NCBI RefSeq assembly: GCF_038433135.1
Contig: NZ_JBCDMV010000006.1
Location: 57,134 to 121,133 of the forward strand
Direction of reading: 5' to 3'
Origin: Luteococcus sp038433135
GTDB taxonomy: Bacteria; Actinomycetota; Actinomycetes; Propionibacteriales; Propionibacteriaceae
Length of the DNA stretch: 64,000 nucleotides
In this document: positions 17,912 to 26,803 of the stretch, piece after piece
Position numbering within the stretch: position 1 is the stretch's first letter
How the letters are laid out: each line of letters begins with the position of its first letter
The notes under the pieces: model-generated
The model's database searches: none
Seen by the model: the letters and a program-made list of their open reading frames with translations, nothing else
Told to the model about the DNA's origin: nothing
Made by a program: the position numbers and the translations under genes

Positions 17912-17937
17912 TCACTGGGCCAGTGACCAGGGCCGCA

Positions 17938-18831
17938 TCACCAGCGCCGTTCCAGCAACATCGCGAAAATCTCCCGCGTGGCCAGCGAGCGGTTCTGGGT
18001 GAAGAACTGCAGCCCGGGCGCGCCGCCGCGCAGCAGCGTCACGGCGATCTCCGACGCGATCCTGGAGCCCACCCGGCGCACCCCGGCCGGGTCGTCTGCC
18101 ACCTCGGCCAGCCGCAACTGCACCTGCTGCGGCACCGGCGCGCCGGAGAGTTCCGCGAACCGCTTGACCTGGTTGATGTTGGTGATCGGCATGATGCCGG
18201 GGATGATCGGGATCTGGCAGCCCAGGTCCCGCACCCGCTGCACCAGGTCGAAATAGGCGTCGGGATTGAAGAAGAGCTGGGTGATGGCGAACTCGGCGCC
18301 GGCCTCAGCCTTGTCCACCAGGATCCGGGCATCCAGCGCGGCATCGCGCCGCTCCGGATGCACGTCGGGGAAGGCTGCCACGCCGACGCAGAAATCCCCC
18401 GCTTGCTTCACCAGCCGCACCAGCTCGGTGGCATTGGCCAGACCCTCGGGGTGCTGTTCCCACGGCACGGTGGGGCCACCCGGCATGTCACCGCGGATCG
18501 CCAGCACATGCTTCAACCCCACCTCGGCATAGGCGCCGATGGTGGTCTCCAGCTCCGCGCGGCTCTGCGAGGCGCAGGTCAGGTGCCCCATCACCGGGAT
18601 CGACGAGGCCGCGGCGATCCGCCGGGTGGCGTCGATGGTGCGCTCGCGGGTGGACCCCGAGGCGCCATAGGTGACCGAGACGAAGTCCGGGCCGAGCGGT
18701 TCCAGCCGTTCGATCGCGCTGCGCAGCTGTTCCTGGGCGGCGTCGTCGCGCGGCGGGAAGAACTCGAAACCGAACAGCGGGCGATCGGCTGTGGCCAGCA
18801 GTTGGGCAATGGTGGGACGCTCCTGGGGCAT
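17938..18831 (-). CDS. metF: Methylenetetrahydrofolate reductase
   Basis: 297 residues, the usual length of bacterial MetF, a TIM-barrel flavoenzyme that reduces 5,10-methylene-THF to 5-methyl-THF for methionine synthesis. Typical motifs are GFEFFPPRDD near the N-terminus, VSVTYGASGSTR, LAIRGDMP and ITQLFFNPDAY. The ATG at 18831 is preferred to an upstream start at 18879, which would add 16 non-conserved residues. It is divergent from a polyprenyl synthase gene, the order I recall around Rv2172c-Rv2173 in M. tuberculosis. Confidence 0.92.
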   Translation of the reverse strand: MPQERPTIAQLLATADRPLFGFEFFPPRDDAAQEQLRSAIERLEPLGPDFVSVTYGASGSTRERTIDATRRIAAASSIPVMGHLTCASQSRAELETTIGAYAEVGLKHVLAIRGDMPGGPTVPWEQHPEGLANATELVRLVKQAGDFCVGVAAFPDVHPERRDAALDARILVDKAEAGAEFAITQLFFNPDAYFDLVQRVRDLGCQIPIIPGIMPITNINQVKRFAELSGAPVPQQVQLRLAEVADDPAGVRRVGSRIASEIAVTLLRGGAPGLQFFTQNRSLATREIFAMLLERRW

Positions 18832-18915
18832 GGTTTTCACCCTAGGGGCGTCGGGAATCCGACTGGCCCATCGATCCATTCGTGGACAACCTCGCCGGGA
18901 AGTAGGCTCGACGTC

Positions 18916-20025
18916 GTGGCCACTGCTGAGCTCCCCTTCTCCCCTGCCGATCCGGCCGGTGCGGACTTCCGCGCCGCCATCGGCACCGCGATCACCACCT
19001 TTCTGGACGAGCGTCGCGACGAGCTGTCAGCCATCGGCCCGGAACTGGACCTGCCGCTGGAACTCGCCACCGTCTTCACGGGCGGCGGCAAGCGCGTCCG
19101 CCCCGCCTTCTGCTACTGGGGACGGGTGGCCGCCGGCGGCGCGCCGACCGATCCCGACGCGCTGGTGCGCGCCGCCGCCAGTCTGGACCTGCTGCACGTC
19201 AGCGCCCTGATGCACGACGACGTGATGGACGCGTCCGACACCCGACGGGGGGTGCCCGCGGCCCACCGCCAGTTCGAGCAACTCCACCGGGCCCGGGGTG
19301 GCCGGGGCGATGCCGGGGCCTTCGGCCGGGCCGGCGCGATCCTGCTCGGCGACCTGCTGCTGGTCTGGAGCGAGCAGCTGCTGGCCAATGCCGGGGTGCC
19401 CGCCGAGCGGCTGACCGTCGCCCGCCCGCTGATCGAGGCGATGCGCACCGAGGTGACCTGCGGCCAGTTCCTGGACGTGATTGCCCAGTCCGCCCCGGCC
19501 ACCGCGGATCTGGAGCAGGCCCTGATCACCGCCAACCGGGTGGTGGAGTACAAGACCAACCGTTACACGGTGCAGCGGCCGCTGCAGTTCGGTGCGGCGC
19601 TGGGCGGGGCCGACCAGGTGCTGCTGGACCAGCTGGCGCTGTTTGCGTCCCCGATCGGCCGCGCCTTCCAGTTCCGCGACGACCTGCTGGGGATCTTCGG
19701 CGACCAGCAGCTCACCGGCAAGCCCGCCGGCGACGACCTGCGGGAGGGCAAGCGCACCGTGCTGGTGGCGCACGCCCTGGCCAAGGCGCCGGCCGCCGAC
19801 GCCGCCGAACTGGACGCGATGCTGGGCGACCCGTCGCTGGGCGCCGAACAGGTGGCCCGCGGCCGGGAGATCATCACCGCCAGCGGTGCCAAGGAGGCGG
19901 TGGAGAGCACCATCGACGCCGCCTTCGACCAGGCGATGGCGGCGCTGGATGCGGCAACGGTGACCGACGAGGGCCGCACCGCCCTGGTGAGACTGGCCGA
20001 GGCCTGCGTCCGTCGCGAGTACTGA
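18916..20025 (+). CDS. Polyprenyl diphosphate synthase (trans-isoprenyl)
   Basis: 369 residues. Both Asp-rich motifs of E-type prenyltransferases are present: the first in HDDVMD at about residue 101, the second in FRDDLLGIFGD at about 255, together with GGGKRVRP. It condenses isopentenyl diphosphate units, giving geranylgeranyl or longer diphosphates; product length cannot be read from sequence with confidence. GTG at 18916 begins the conserved protein; a long open frame upstream is antisense to metF. The position matches IdsA2-type genes. Confidence 0.88.
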   Translation: MATAELPFSPADPAGADFRAAIGTAITTFLDERRDELSAIGPELDLPLELATVFTGGGKRVRPAFCYWGRVAAGGAPTDPDALVRAAASLDLLHVSALMHDDVMDASDTRRGVPAAHRQFEQLHRARGGRGDAGAFGRAGAILLGDLLLVWSEQLLANAGVPAERLTVARPLIEAMRTEVTCGQFLDVIAQSAPATADLEQALITANRVVEYKTNRYTVQRPLQFGAALGGADQVLLDQLALFASPIGRAFQFRDDLLGIFGDQQLTGKPAGDDLREGKRTVLVAHALAKAPAADAAELDAMLGDPSLGAEQVARGREIITASGAKEAVESTIDAAFDQAMAALDAATVTDEGRTALVRLAEACVRREY

Positions 20026-20041
20026 GCAGAGCCCGCGGGCG

Positions 20042-20371
20042 CTACTGCAGTGCCGGGTTCCCCTCGCGGGAGATCGGCCCGTGCAGCACCTCGAGATGGT
20101 CATTGGCGACGACGGCCCCGTCGAGCACCGCACGAAGCGCCGCCCACGCGCCCGGATCCTCCACCGCCAGGTATTGCCAGCCCACCAGCACCAGGCTGAG
20201 CGGCTCGTCCAATCCGCGCAGGGCGGTGGTCAGGGCATCCAGTTCGGCCCCGGCCGGGTTCGGTAGGTCCAGGGCGGTGGCCAGGTCGGTCAGGTTCTGC
20301 CGCAGGCCGTCGCCCAGCTCCACCACCACGCGGCGGCCGGGTGCTTGATCGGGAACGAAGGGATGGCTCAT
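20042..20371 (-). CDS. Small protein, possibly barstar-like
   Basis: 109 residues, acidic, with no membrane helix. The middle (NLTDLATALDLPNPAGAELD, then a hydrophobic strand and a helix after EDPGAWAAL) resembles the barstar ribonuclease-inhibitor fold, but the match is weak by eye and no partner RNase is visible nearby. The ATG at 20371 is 4 bases after the thiE stop, so it is likely co-transcribed with thiE. Upstream of that ATG the same frame is only antisense shadow. Confidence 0.55.
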   Translation of the reverse strand: MSHPFVPDQAPGRRVVVELGDGLRQNLTDLATALDLPNPAGAELDALTTALRGLDEPLSLVLVGWQYLAVEDPGAWAALRAVLDGAVVANDHLEVLHGPISREGNPALQ

Positions 20372-20375
20372 CGGT

Positions 20376-21131
20376 TCACAGCTTGTCGCGGTCGATGGTG
20401 TCGGGGTCGATCGTGTTGCGGTTGATGAACTGTGCGTCGCCGCCGCCGAAGGCGGCCAGCGCGTAGCCCTCCATCTCCGGCCGGTCATCCCAGGCCTGCT
20501 GCAGCACCTGCTTGAGAGCGGCGGCGGTGGCCTGCGGGTCGTCGGCGACGGTGATCGCGGAGGAGACGGCCACCCGCAGCGCGCCGGCACCGATCACCTG
20601 CTCGATGGTGCTGGGCCTGATCCCGCCCACGGCAAACCACGGCGTCGCGTCGCGCTCCCCCAACGGCTCGCGCTGGGCGGCCTCGCGCACCAGATCCAGC
20701 CCCGGGAAGTCGACGCCGCCGCGGGAACCGCCGAAGACCGGCCCGACGAAGAGGTAGTCGGCCTGTGCCGTGCGCAGCTGGTCGGCCGAATGCACCGAGC
20801 GCCCCACCAGACTGTGTTCCGGCAGCGCCGTGCGGGCGGCCAGGATGGATTCGTCGGCGGCGCCCAGGTGCAGCACGTCTGCGCCGAAGGTCCTGGCCAC
20901 GGCCAGGTCATTGCCCACCACGACAGTGGCGTTGAGCTGCAGCGCGGCGCTCTGTGCGATCTCCAGCGCGGCCAGCAGTTGCTCGGGCGTGGCGTCGGCG
21001 TCGCGCACCTGCAGCAGGTCGACGCCGCCGCGCAGCGCCTCGACGACGAAATCGCGGAAATCACCCTGCGTGGTGCGCACATCGGTGATCAGGTGCAGCT
21101 TGGCCACCTTGAGTCGGCTGGAGAGTCCCAT
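20376..21131 (-). CDS. thiE: Thiamine phosphate synthase (ThiE-like)
   Basis: About 251 residues with the TIM-barrel order of ThiE: LHLITD at the first strand, a LLQVRD strand in place of the usual LREK, VVVGNDLAVARTFGADVLHLG, a VGPVFGGSRGG phosphate loop and FAVGGI. ThiE joins HMP-PP and thiazole phosphate. Some catalytic-loop residues differ from textbook ThiE, so a divergent paralogue is possible, and there are no other thi genes here. The start is ATG at 21131 or GTG at 21143. No TPP riboswitch was recognised upstream. Confidence 0.72.
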   Translation of the reverse strand: MGLSSRLKVAKLHLITDVRTTQGDFRDFVVEALRGGVDLLQVRDADATPEQLLAALEIAQSAALQLNATVVVGNDLAVARTFGADVLHLGAADESILAARTALPEHSLVGRSVHSADQLRTAQADYLFVGPVFGGSRGGVDFPGLDLVREAAQREPLGERDATPWFAVGGIRPSTIEQVIGAGALRVAVSSAITVADDPQATAAALKQVLQQAWDDRPEMEGYALAAFGGGDAQFINRNTIDPDTIDRDKL

Positions 21132-21274
21132 GAGAGCAGTCACCCGCCCAGAATAGGGCGGATGGGCGGGGCGTGGATCCGTTTTGGCCAGCACGCCGCC
21201 TACACTTCACCCTGAGGGAACTTGGCCCTCGGGGCTGACACGGCCTTTCTTCCCCGACCGTGTATGGAGCTGTT

Positions 21275-23422
21275 GTGACCACGATGAGCATGAGCGATCC
21301 CTTGGTGGGCCGCGTGCTGGATGGTCGCTACGAGATCTTGGCGAAGCTGGCTCGTGGCGGCATGGCCACGGTCTACCGCGCACAGGATCGTCGGCTGGCT
21401 CGCACCGTCGCCATCAAGGTGATGCACGACGGCCTGGGCGACGACGCGGAATTCGCCCGCAAGTTCGACCGCGAGGCCCGCTCGGCCGCCACCCTGAGCA
21501 ATCCCCACGTGGTCAGCGTCTTCGACCAGGGAATCGACCACGGCCGGCCCTACATCGTGATGGAGTTCGTCACCGGATGCACCTTGCGGCATGTGATCAC
21601 CCGGGAGTCGCCGCTGCCGCCGCTGCGCGCCCTGGACGTGATGGAGAATGTGGTCAGCGCCCTGTCCAGCGCCCACGAGGCCGGGCTGGTGCACCGCGAC
21701 GTCAAGCCGGAGAATGTGCTGATCAGTGACCGCGGGCAGATCAAGGTGGCCGACTTCGGCCTGGCCCGCGCCGTCACCAACCAGACCGCCACCGCCACCC
21801 AGGGCCTGTTGATCGGCACCGTCAGCTACCTGCCGCCGGAGCTGGTCACCACCGGCCGGGCCGATGCGCGCAGCGACGTCTATTCCGCCGGCGTCGTGCT
21901 CTACGAGATGCTCACCGGCAAGAAGCCGCACACCGGAGAGACGCCGATCCAAGTGGCCTACAGCCATGTGCACAACGACATTCCGGCGCCGTCGGCGGCG
22001 GTCAACGACAATGATCCGCGATCGATGGATTCCCGTCGGATCATCCCGCCCTATCTGGACGCTCTGGTGGTGGCCTGCACCCGTCGCACCCCCGCGGAAC
22101 GCCCGCACGACGGCCGGGAACTGCTGCACCTGATCCGGACCGCCCGACGCGCGCTGCAGCACGGCATCCTGGATGATCCGGCACTGACCCAGCAGATGAG
22201 CGCCTCGATCGAGCGGGGCCGGGCCGAGGCCCAGACCCAGGCCATCGCCGCCTCCCCGGTGAGCCCGGTCGACGAAGCCACCACCGTCCTGCAGCGGCCG
22301 CAGGACGCCACCCGGGTGGACCTGCCACCCGTGGCGCCCTCACCGGCCACTCGGGCCCCCCAGCCGACCGTCAATCCGTACAGCCCGATGACCCCGCCGT
22401 CGCAGTGTTCCCAGCCGGTGCCCCGTCCCCAGACCGGGCCGCAACCGTGGGCTCCCATGCCGACGGGCGGTTCGCATCCCGCGCCGCACCCGAGCAGCGT
22501 CGACGCGGTCGCGGAGCAGCGGCGCCGCACCCGGCGTCGCCGTCGCGGACTGGTCTACCTGCTGCTGGTGCTGGCCCTGGCGGCCGCCCTGGCCTTCGGT
22601 TCGTGGCGCTGGTTCGGCGGGGACGAGTACGGCTCCGCCCCCAGCCTGGTCAACCAGAAGCAGTCGCAGGCCGTCGCGCTGACCCAGGCCAATGGGCTCT
22701 CCCTGGATGTGGTGCAGGAGTATTCGGAGACCGTGCCCAAGGGCGTCGTGATCCGCTCCGAGCCCGACGCCGGAAGCCGGGTTGCGAAGAATGCCACCAT
22801 CACCGCCTGGGTTTCCCGCGGGCCGGAGCGGCACACCATGCCGTCGGTGGTGGGGATGAACCTGGACCAGGCTCGGGCCGCGATCGAGAAGGCCGGACTG
22901 ACGGTCGGCAATGCCGGGGAGGACTACTCCTCCACCGTGCCGCAGGGGATCATCGCCACCGTCTCGCAGCCGCAGGGCGCCGTCCTGAAGCGCGGCGCGG
23001 TGATCAACCTGGTGGTCAGCAAGGGCCAGCGCCCGGTCGCCATCAAGGACTACACCGGCAAGAGCGTCGAGACCGCCCGACGTTCGCTGGAGACCGCCGG
23101 CTTCGCGGTGAAGGTCGTCGAGCAGCAGTCCGACGACGTGGACCAGGACAAGGTGATCTCCCAGAACCCCAGCTCCGGCGAGGGCAAGAATGGCCAGACC
23201 ATCACCCTGACCGTCTCCAAGGGGTCCGAGAAGGTGACCGTCCCCGAGCTCTCCGGCAAGACCGAGGGCGAGGCGGCGACGGCGCTGAACACGGCTGGGC
23301 TGCAGGTGAAGGTGGTGCACGTCACCCCCCACGCGGTCCGGGAGGACAAGGTGCAGGCCAGCTACCCCACCGCCGGTGACAAGGTGAAGAAGGGCGAGAC
23401 GGTCACCATCTGGATCGTCTGA
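21275..23422 (+). CDS. PASTA-domain Ser/Thr protein kinase (PknB/PknL type)
   Basis: 715 residues. The cytoplasmic Hanks-type kinase has a Gly loop (LARGGMATVY), VAIKVM lysine, catalytic HRDVKPEN near residue 140 and an ADFGLAR magnesium loop. A Pro-rich juxtamembrane stretch, a membrane helix near residues 426-444 and four extracellular PASTA repeats follow. PASTA domains bind muropeptides or lipid II, so the kinase probably reports on wall state. GTG at 21275 with GGAG 6 bases upstream is preferred to the frame start at 21260. The position between the polyprenyl synthase and DAHP synthase matches pknL of mycobacteria. Confidence 0.9.
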   Translation: MTTMSMSDPLVGRVLDGRYEILAKLARGGMATVYRAQDRRLARTVAIKVMHDGLGDDAEFARKFDREARSAATLSNPHVVSVFDQGIDHGRPYIVMEFVTGCTLRHVITRESPLPPLRALDVMENVVSALSSAHEAGLVHRDVKPENVLISDRGQIKVADFGLARAVTNQTATATQGLLIGTVSYLPPELVTTGRADARSDVYSAGVVLYEMLTGKKPHTGETPIQVAYSHVHNDIPAPSAAVNDNDPRSMDSRRIIPPYLDALVVACTRRTPAERPHDGRELLHLIRTARRALQHGILDDPALTQQMSASIERGRAEAQTQAIAASPVSPVDEATTVLQRPQDATRVDLPPVAPSPATRAPQPTVNPYSPMTPPSQCSQPVPRPQTGPQPWAPMPTGGSHPAPHPSSVDAVAEQRRRTRRRRRGLVYLLLVLALAAALAFGSWRWFGGDEYGSAPSLVNQKQSQAVALTQANGLSLDVVQEYSETVPKGVVIRSEPDAGSRVAKNATITAWVSRGPERHTMPSVVGMNLDQARAAIEKAGLTVGNAGEDYSSTVPQGIIATVSQPQGAVLKRGAVINLVVSKGQRPVAIKDYTGKSVETARRSLETAGFAVKVVEQQSDDVDQDKVISQNPSSGEGKNGQTITLTVSKGSEKVTVPELSGKTEGEAATALNTAGLQVKVVHVTPHAVREDKVQASYPTAGDKVKKGETVTIWIV

Positions 23423-23437
23423 TTCCGCATCCGCCGC

Positions 23438-24079
23438 TCACACAATCCAGGGCCGTTGGTCGCGATGGTCGGCGAGAGTGGTGTTGCTCATCTCTCCCAT
23501 CCGGTTGAAGGACAGGCTCCAGCCGCGCTCGTTGAGCAGGCCGTCGTGGATCAGGAAGCCCTGCGCGGCGTCGACGTCGCGGACGAAGTCGACCGTCTCC
23601 TTCATCGCCGCCCACGGGCCGTAGGCGGGGATCGCGAGCACGTCGATACCGGCCGGGACGGTGGCCAGCGAGTCGCCGGGATGGAAGAAGGTGGGCTCTC
23701 CCTCCGCCTCCAGCACCAGACCGACATTGCCGATCATCGGGATGTCACGGTGGATCACGGCGTGGGTGCCGCCGACCGCAGAGACCTTCAGCGCGCCCAG
23801 CCGCACGGAGCTGTCGGCATTGATCCCCTCGCCGCGGCCGGCCAGGTCGACGGTCTCCAGCACGCCGGGTTCGGTCAGCACCTTCGCGTCGGGATTGGCC
23901 CTGACCAAGGCCGGGAGGTGTTCCGGGTCGGCATGGTCGGGGTGCAGGTGGGTCACCAGGATCGCGTCCAGATCGGTCAACCCGTGCCATGCTTCGCTGA
24001 AATTGCCGGGGTCGATCAACAGGCGAACCCCTGCCGTCTCGACGAGCACCGCGGAATGTCCACAATGGGTGATCTGCAT
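23438..24079 (-). CDS. Metallo-beta-lactamase fold hydrolase (UlaG-like)
   Basis: 213 residues. The THLHPDHAD motif (about residues 43-51) supplies the first metal ligands; further His/Asp ligands are in GGTHAVIH and FHPGDS. This is the small stand-alone MBL type grouped with UlaG and UPF0173. The substrate cannot be predicted. It is convergent with the kinase gene and separated by only 15 bases. Confidence 0.8.
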   Translation of the reverse strand: MQITHCGHSAVLVETAGVRLLIDPGNFSEAWHGLTDLDAILVTHLHPDHADPEHLPALVRANPDAKVLTEPGVLETVDLAGRGEGINADSSVRLGALKVSAVGGTHAVIHRDIPMIGNVGLVLEAEGEPTFFHPGDSLATVPAGIDVLAIPAYGPWAAMKETVDFVRDVDAAQGFLIHDGLLNERGWSLSFNRMGEMSNTTLADHRDQRPWIV

Positions 24080-24140
24080 GGCCCCAGTCTGGCCGCCGCA
24101 CGCGACGCTGTCGAGGGTCTTGACGTCCGCCCGTCCCGGA

Positions 24141-24175
24141 CTTATCGTTTTTCATTAATACCGACAATCGATAAG
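24141..24175. promoter_or_regulatory. Inverted repeat in AT-rich promoter of the DUF2975/HTH pair
   Basis: CTTATCG (24141-24147) and CGATAAG (24169-24175) flank an AT-rich centre containing TTTTTCATTAAT, exceptional in this GC-rich window. The right arm overlaps the ribosome site of the downstream gene. It is a candidate operator for the small HTH protein encoded second in the operon. Confidence 0.5.
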
Positions 24176-24183
24176 GACGGGCC

Positions 24184-24840
24184 ATGCCACCCACCCGACG
24201 CCGCGATCCGCTGGGGCCGATCGACACCATCACCTGGTTGGCCATGGTGCTGCTGTTTGCCTTGTTCGTGCTGATGGCCTCTTCCCCCATGCTCGGCGGG
24301 CACCCGGCTATCGGCAATTGGGGCACCAGTCATCCCTGCATCGAGGTGCCGCACACCGGGCTGTGGATCGGTGGTTCCGGTGAGGGCACCGACGGGGTGC
24401 AGAACCTCCGCCCCGGCGTGGAACAGGGCTATCCGGACCGCTTCCGGCTCTGCCAAGAGTCGATGTCCGCCACCGATCGTGCTCTGTCCAGCGTGCCGGT
24501 GCTGCTGGACCTGCTGTGGACGATCGGCTTCCTGCTCCTCACCCGCCAGATGATCAAACGGGCCCGACGCGGTGGCCTGTTCACCAGCCAGCTGGCCAGC
24601 GCCCTGCAACGGCTGGGCTGGTACGTCCTGGCTGGCTGGGTTGCTCTGCAGGCAATCGGCGCCACCTGCATGGTGCTGGTCACCTCCCACTTGGTGACCG
24701 ACTACAGCCCGGCCGCCGCCTGGTCGGCCCACTGGCACTGGAGCTGGGCCACGGTGATCGGTGGCTTCGGCCTGCTCACCATCGCCCGCGTCATCCGGGA
24801 ATCCATTCCCTTGCGGGAAGAGGTGGAGGCCACCGTATGA
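24184..24840 (+). CDS. DUF2975 membrane protein
   Basis: 218 residues with four hydrophobic segments (near residues 15-35, 105-120, 145-165 and 185-200) and a long extracytoplasmic loop after the first, which is the DUF2975 layout. Such genes are usually followed, as here, by a very small YozG-type HTH gene. AAGGA precedes the ATG by 7 bases. Its stop overlaps the next ATG. The role is unknown; a membrane sensor or anti-regulator is an inference from the constant pairing. Confidence 0.75.
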   Translation: MPPTRRRDPLGPIDTITWLAMVLLFALFVLMASSPMLGGHPAIGNWGTSHPCIEVPHTGLWIGGSGEGTDGVQNLRPGVEQGYPDRFRLCQESMSATDRALSSVPVLLDLLWTIGFLLLTRQMIKRARRGGLFTSQLASALQRLGWYVLAGWVALQAIGATCMVLVTSHLVTDYSPAAAWSAHWHWSWATVIGGFGLLTIARVIRESIPLREEVEATV

Positions 24841-25076
24841 CGCCCACCGACTCCTCCGAGCGGGACCACGGCGTCGAGATCCATCTGGACGAGATCCTGG
24901 AAGCGCGCGGCATGACCCTGACCGAGCTGGCCAGCCGGGCTGGCACCACGCTGGTCAACCTCTCGGTGTTGAAGAACGGCCGCGCCCGCGCCATCCGCTT
25001 CACCAGTCTCACGGCGATCTGTCGGGCGCTGGACTGTCAACCCGGCGACATCCTGACCGTCCGTCGGGAAGATTGA
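24837..25076 (+). CDS. YozG-like small XRE transcriptional regulator
   Basis: 79 residues, almost entirely one Cro/C1-type helix-turn-helix: HLDEILEARGMTLTELASRAG, then a recognition helix, then the typical ICRALDCQPGDIL ending. This is the YozG class that accompanies DUF2975 membrane proteins. The ATG overlaps the DUF2975 stop (ATGA). It probably acts on its own promoter, where an inverted repeat lies at 24141-24175. Confidence 0.85.
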   Translation: MTPTDSSERDHGVEIHLDEILEARGMTLTELASRAGTTLVNLSVLKNGRARAIRFTSLTAICRALDCQPGDILTVRRED

Positions 25077-25083
25077 CCTCGCC

Positions 25084-25143
25084 CTGCTCCCCGAACGGTC
25101 ACTTTGCTCCGCGAACGCTTGCCTTGGTCCTTGGACGCTTGGC
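25084..25143. repeat. Three degenerate 20-bp tandem repeats
   Basis: Units at 25084-25103, 25104-25123 and 25124-25143 share a TTGCTCCgCGAACGcTtgCc pattern. Inverted echoes (GGAGCAAG) occur at 25183-25190 and 25203-25210. They lie in the 219-base gap after the HTH gene, in which I see no other gene. Confidence 0.5.
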
Positions 25144-25295
25144 CTGCGCGCACGTTATTGCCGTGGCAGGGCGGCGGTTGATGGAGCAAGGAGCCGTGTG
25201 GTGGAGCAAGGCGACGGCTCGAGAGGGCACGGTGAACGGTGTCGTCACCAGAGCATGAGAGGCTGGCCCCGACGTCGACCCCGAACGGAGCCCCG

Positions 25296-25466
25296 ATGCT
25301 CAAGTCCCCCACCGCGGTTGCCCTGGGCTGCACGATTGCGGTCACCTGGGCGATGTACGCCAACGGCTACTCGATCCTGCCGACGGTGGTGGTCGGGATG
25401 ATCGTGATGGCCCTCGTCACCCGGCTGTGGGCCGCGATCAGGGGTTCAGACGACCAGCGAAACTGA
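25296..25466 (+). CDS. Small membrane protein
   Basis: 56 residues with two closely spaced hydrophobic segments (about residues 5-22 and 26-44) and a polar C-terminus. GGAG lies 5 bases before the ATG at 25296. Its end overlaps the convergent hydrolase gene by 29 bases, which is unusual but possible. No family is recognised. Confidence 0.45.
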   Translation: MLKSPTAVALGCTIAVTWAMYANGYSILPTVVVGMIVMALVTRLWAAIRGSDDQRN

Positions 25467-26022
25467 CCACCGCGCCGGTCAGCTCCGCCAACACCTCCAA
25501 CTCACGACGCCAGTCATCGCACTGCCAGCCGTGGTCGGGGCCGTCAATCAGGTGCACCGGGAGCTTCGTACGAACGGCCGCGTGGGCATCCCACGCCCTG
25601 TCGTCGGTGCCGGCCACCAGGAGCGCGGGAGCTGTGGAGCGGGCCAATGCCTCCACGCAGTCCGGCACGGTGAGCAGCGGGGTGGTCCAGATGGCCGGAA
25701 TGCGGTTGGCGGCGGTCCAACCCGCGGCCCGGGTGCCCACCGACTTCGCGAGCAGCAGGTCCGGCAGCCCGTGCCGGTCGACGAAGGCGGCGATGGCCTC
25801 GTCCACCAGTTCCTGTGCCTGTTCCGGGGCGGTGGACGGTCCCATCGTCCAGCGAGCGACGTGGGCATTCCACCCGTCGAGGGTCAGCGCCCGCAGCGGC
25901 AGCGCCAGGCCCGGCAGCTGCGCGGGGTAGTTCGCCCCGGGAAGCACCAGAACCTTGGGGGCCTGCTCGTCGGCCAGGTTCCCCTTCCATGGCTCCACGC
26001 CGTGGAGCACGTTCTCATCCAT
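25438..26022 (-). CDS. Alpha/beta-hydrolase fold protein
   Basis: 194 residues: VLVLPGANYP near the N-terminus, a probable nucleophile-elbow Ser in LLAKSVGTRAA, an Asp after LLVAGTDD and a late HGW histidine. The order fits a small alpha/beta hydrolase. ATG at 26022 follows a GGGAGG site, so the longer frame start at 26097 is rejected. The substrate is unknown. Confidence 0.65.
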   Translation of the reverse strand: MDENVLHGVEPWKGNLADEQAPKVLVLPGANYPAQLPGLALPLRALTLDGWNAHVARWTMGPSTAPEQAQELVDEAIAAFVDRHGLPDLLLAKSVGTRAAGWTAANRIPAIWTTPLLTVPDCVEALARSTAPALLVAGTDDRAWDAHAAVRTKLPVHLIDGPDHGWQCDDWRRELEVLAELTGAVVSFAGRLNP

Positions 26023-26178
26023 GGCCTCAGCCTCCCATGGCAACACCATTCCCGGGTGTCTGTACAAATCCACACCAGCGGAAATCTGGTGGCCCACCGG
26101 GCAGGCGCGTCAGTACGCTGCGGTCATGCTTGGTCTCCTGCGCTTTTGGCTCGTCGCGCGTGGCTGCGGGCCAGCGGC

Positions 26179-26800
26179 ATGTCCGGAGCCTTCCGAGACC
26201 CGGAGCACAGTGAGCGGTCTCGCGCCCTCACCGAAGCGTGGACGGCCTGCTGGCAGGACACCCCGGTGCTGGGCCATCGACTCCGGTGCGCCCACGAGGA
26301 ACGGTGGATCCGCTTCCACAGCCTGCCTCAGCCCAAGCAGTTCGCCGAATCTGCCGACGAGCGCGCAGAACTCCTGCACCGCCAGCGAACGCTGCTCACC
26401 GAAATCTCCGACGGTCGCCCGAGCAGCGAATTCTTCGTGGTTGCAGAGGACTACGGGTCGGTTGACACGAGCTCGGGATGGAGCCGCAAGGCACTCCCGG
26501 GGGCGTGGCCGTGGTGGCGGTTCGACGAAGTCGATGACAGGGACCGCATCACCAGGTACTTCTGGGTGAAGGGTGGCCTCACGGACAGCGAGATCGACGC
26601 ACTCCTGCTGTCCGCGGCAGCCGACTCGGCCCAGATCCGTGCTGACCGCCCCGGACTGCGCGTGGCTCTTCTGCCCCTACGACGGGGGCGTGGACCTGAT
26701 TCTGCGCGACGCGGCCAGCAGGGATGCTCTGGGCGCCAAGTATCCGGGCTGGCTGCCGCCGAACGACGGAATCCGGGCCAGGCTGGGCCCGCTGTCCTAG
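26179..26800 (+). pseudogene. DUF3885-like gene with a frameshift
   Basis: The first part (26179 to about 26665, frame 1) reads through a segment with RITRYFWVKGGLTDSEID, and the family-like C-terminus (LFCPYDGGVDLILRD, then YPGWL) continues in frame 2 until the stop at 26800. The two halves join into one DUF3885-like protein if a single base is skipped near 26660-26672, close to C-runs. It is either a real inactivation or a sequencing error. The true 5' end is uncertain; a start in another frame lies at 26126. Confidence 0.55.
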
Positions 26801-26803
26801 CTC

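Noticed and set aside
17912..17926. Terminator between pxpC and metF
   Set aside because: The inverted repeat has 7-base arms with a single-base centre and no T-tract, too tight for a normal hairpin loop.
21195..21274. TPP riboswitch between thiE and the kinase gene
   Set aside because: The region is short and lacks the CUGAGA and other conserved THI-box segments in the thiE orientation.
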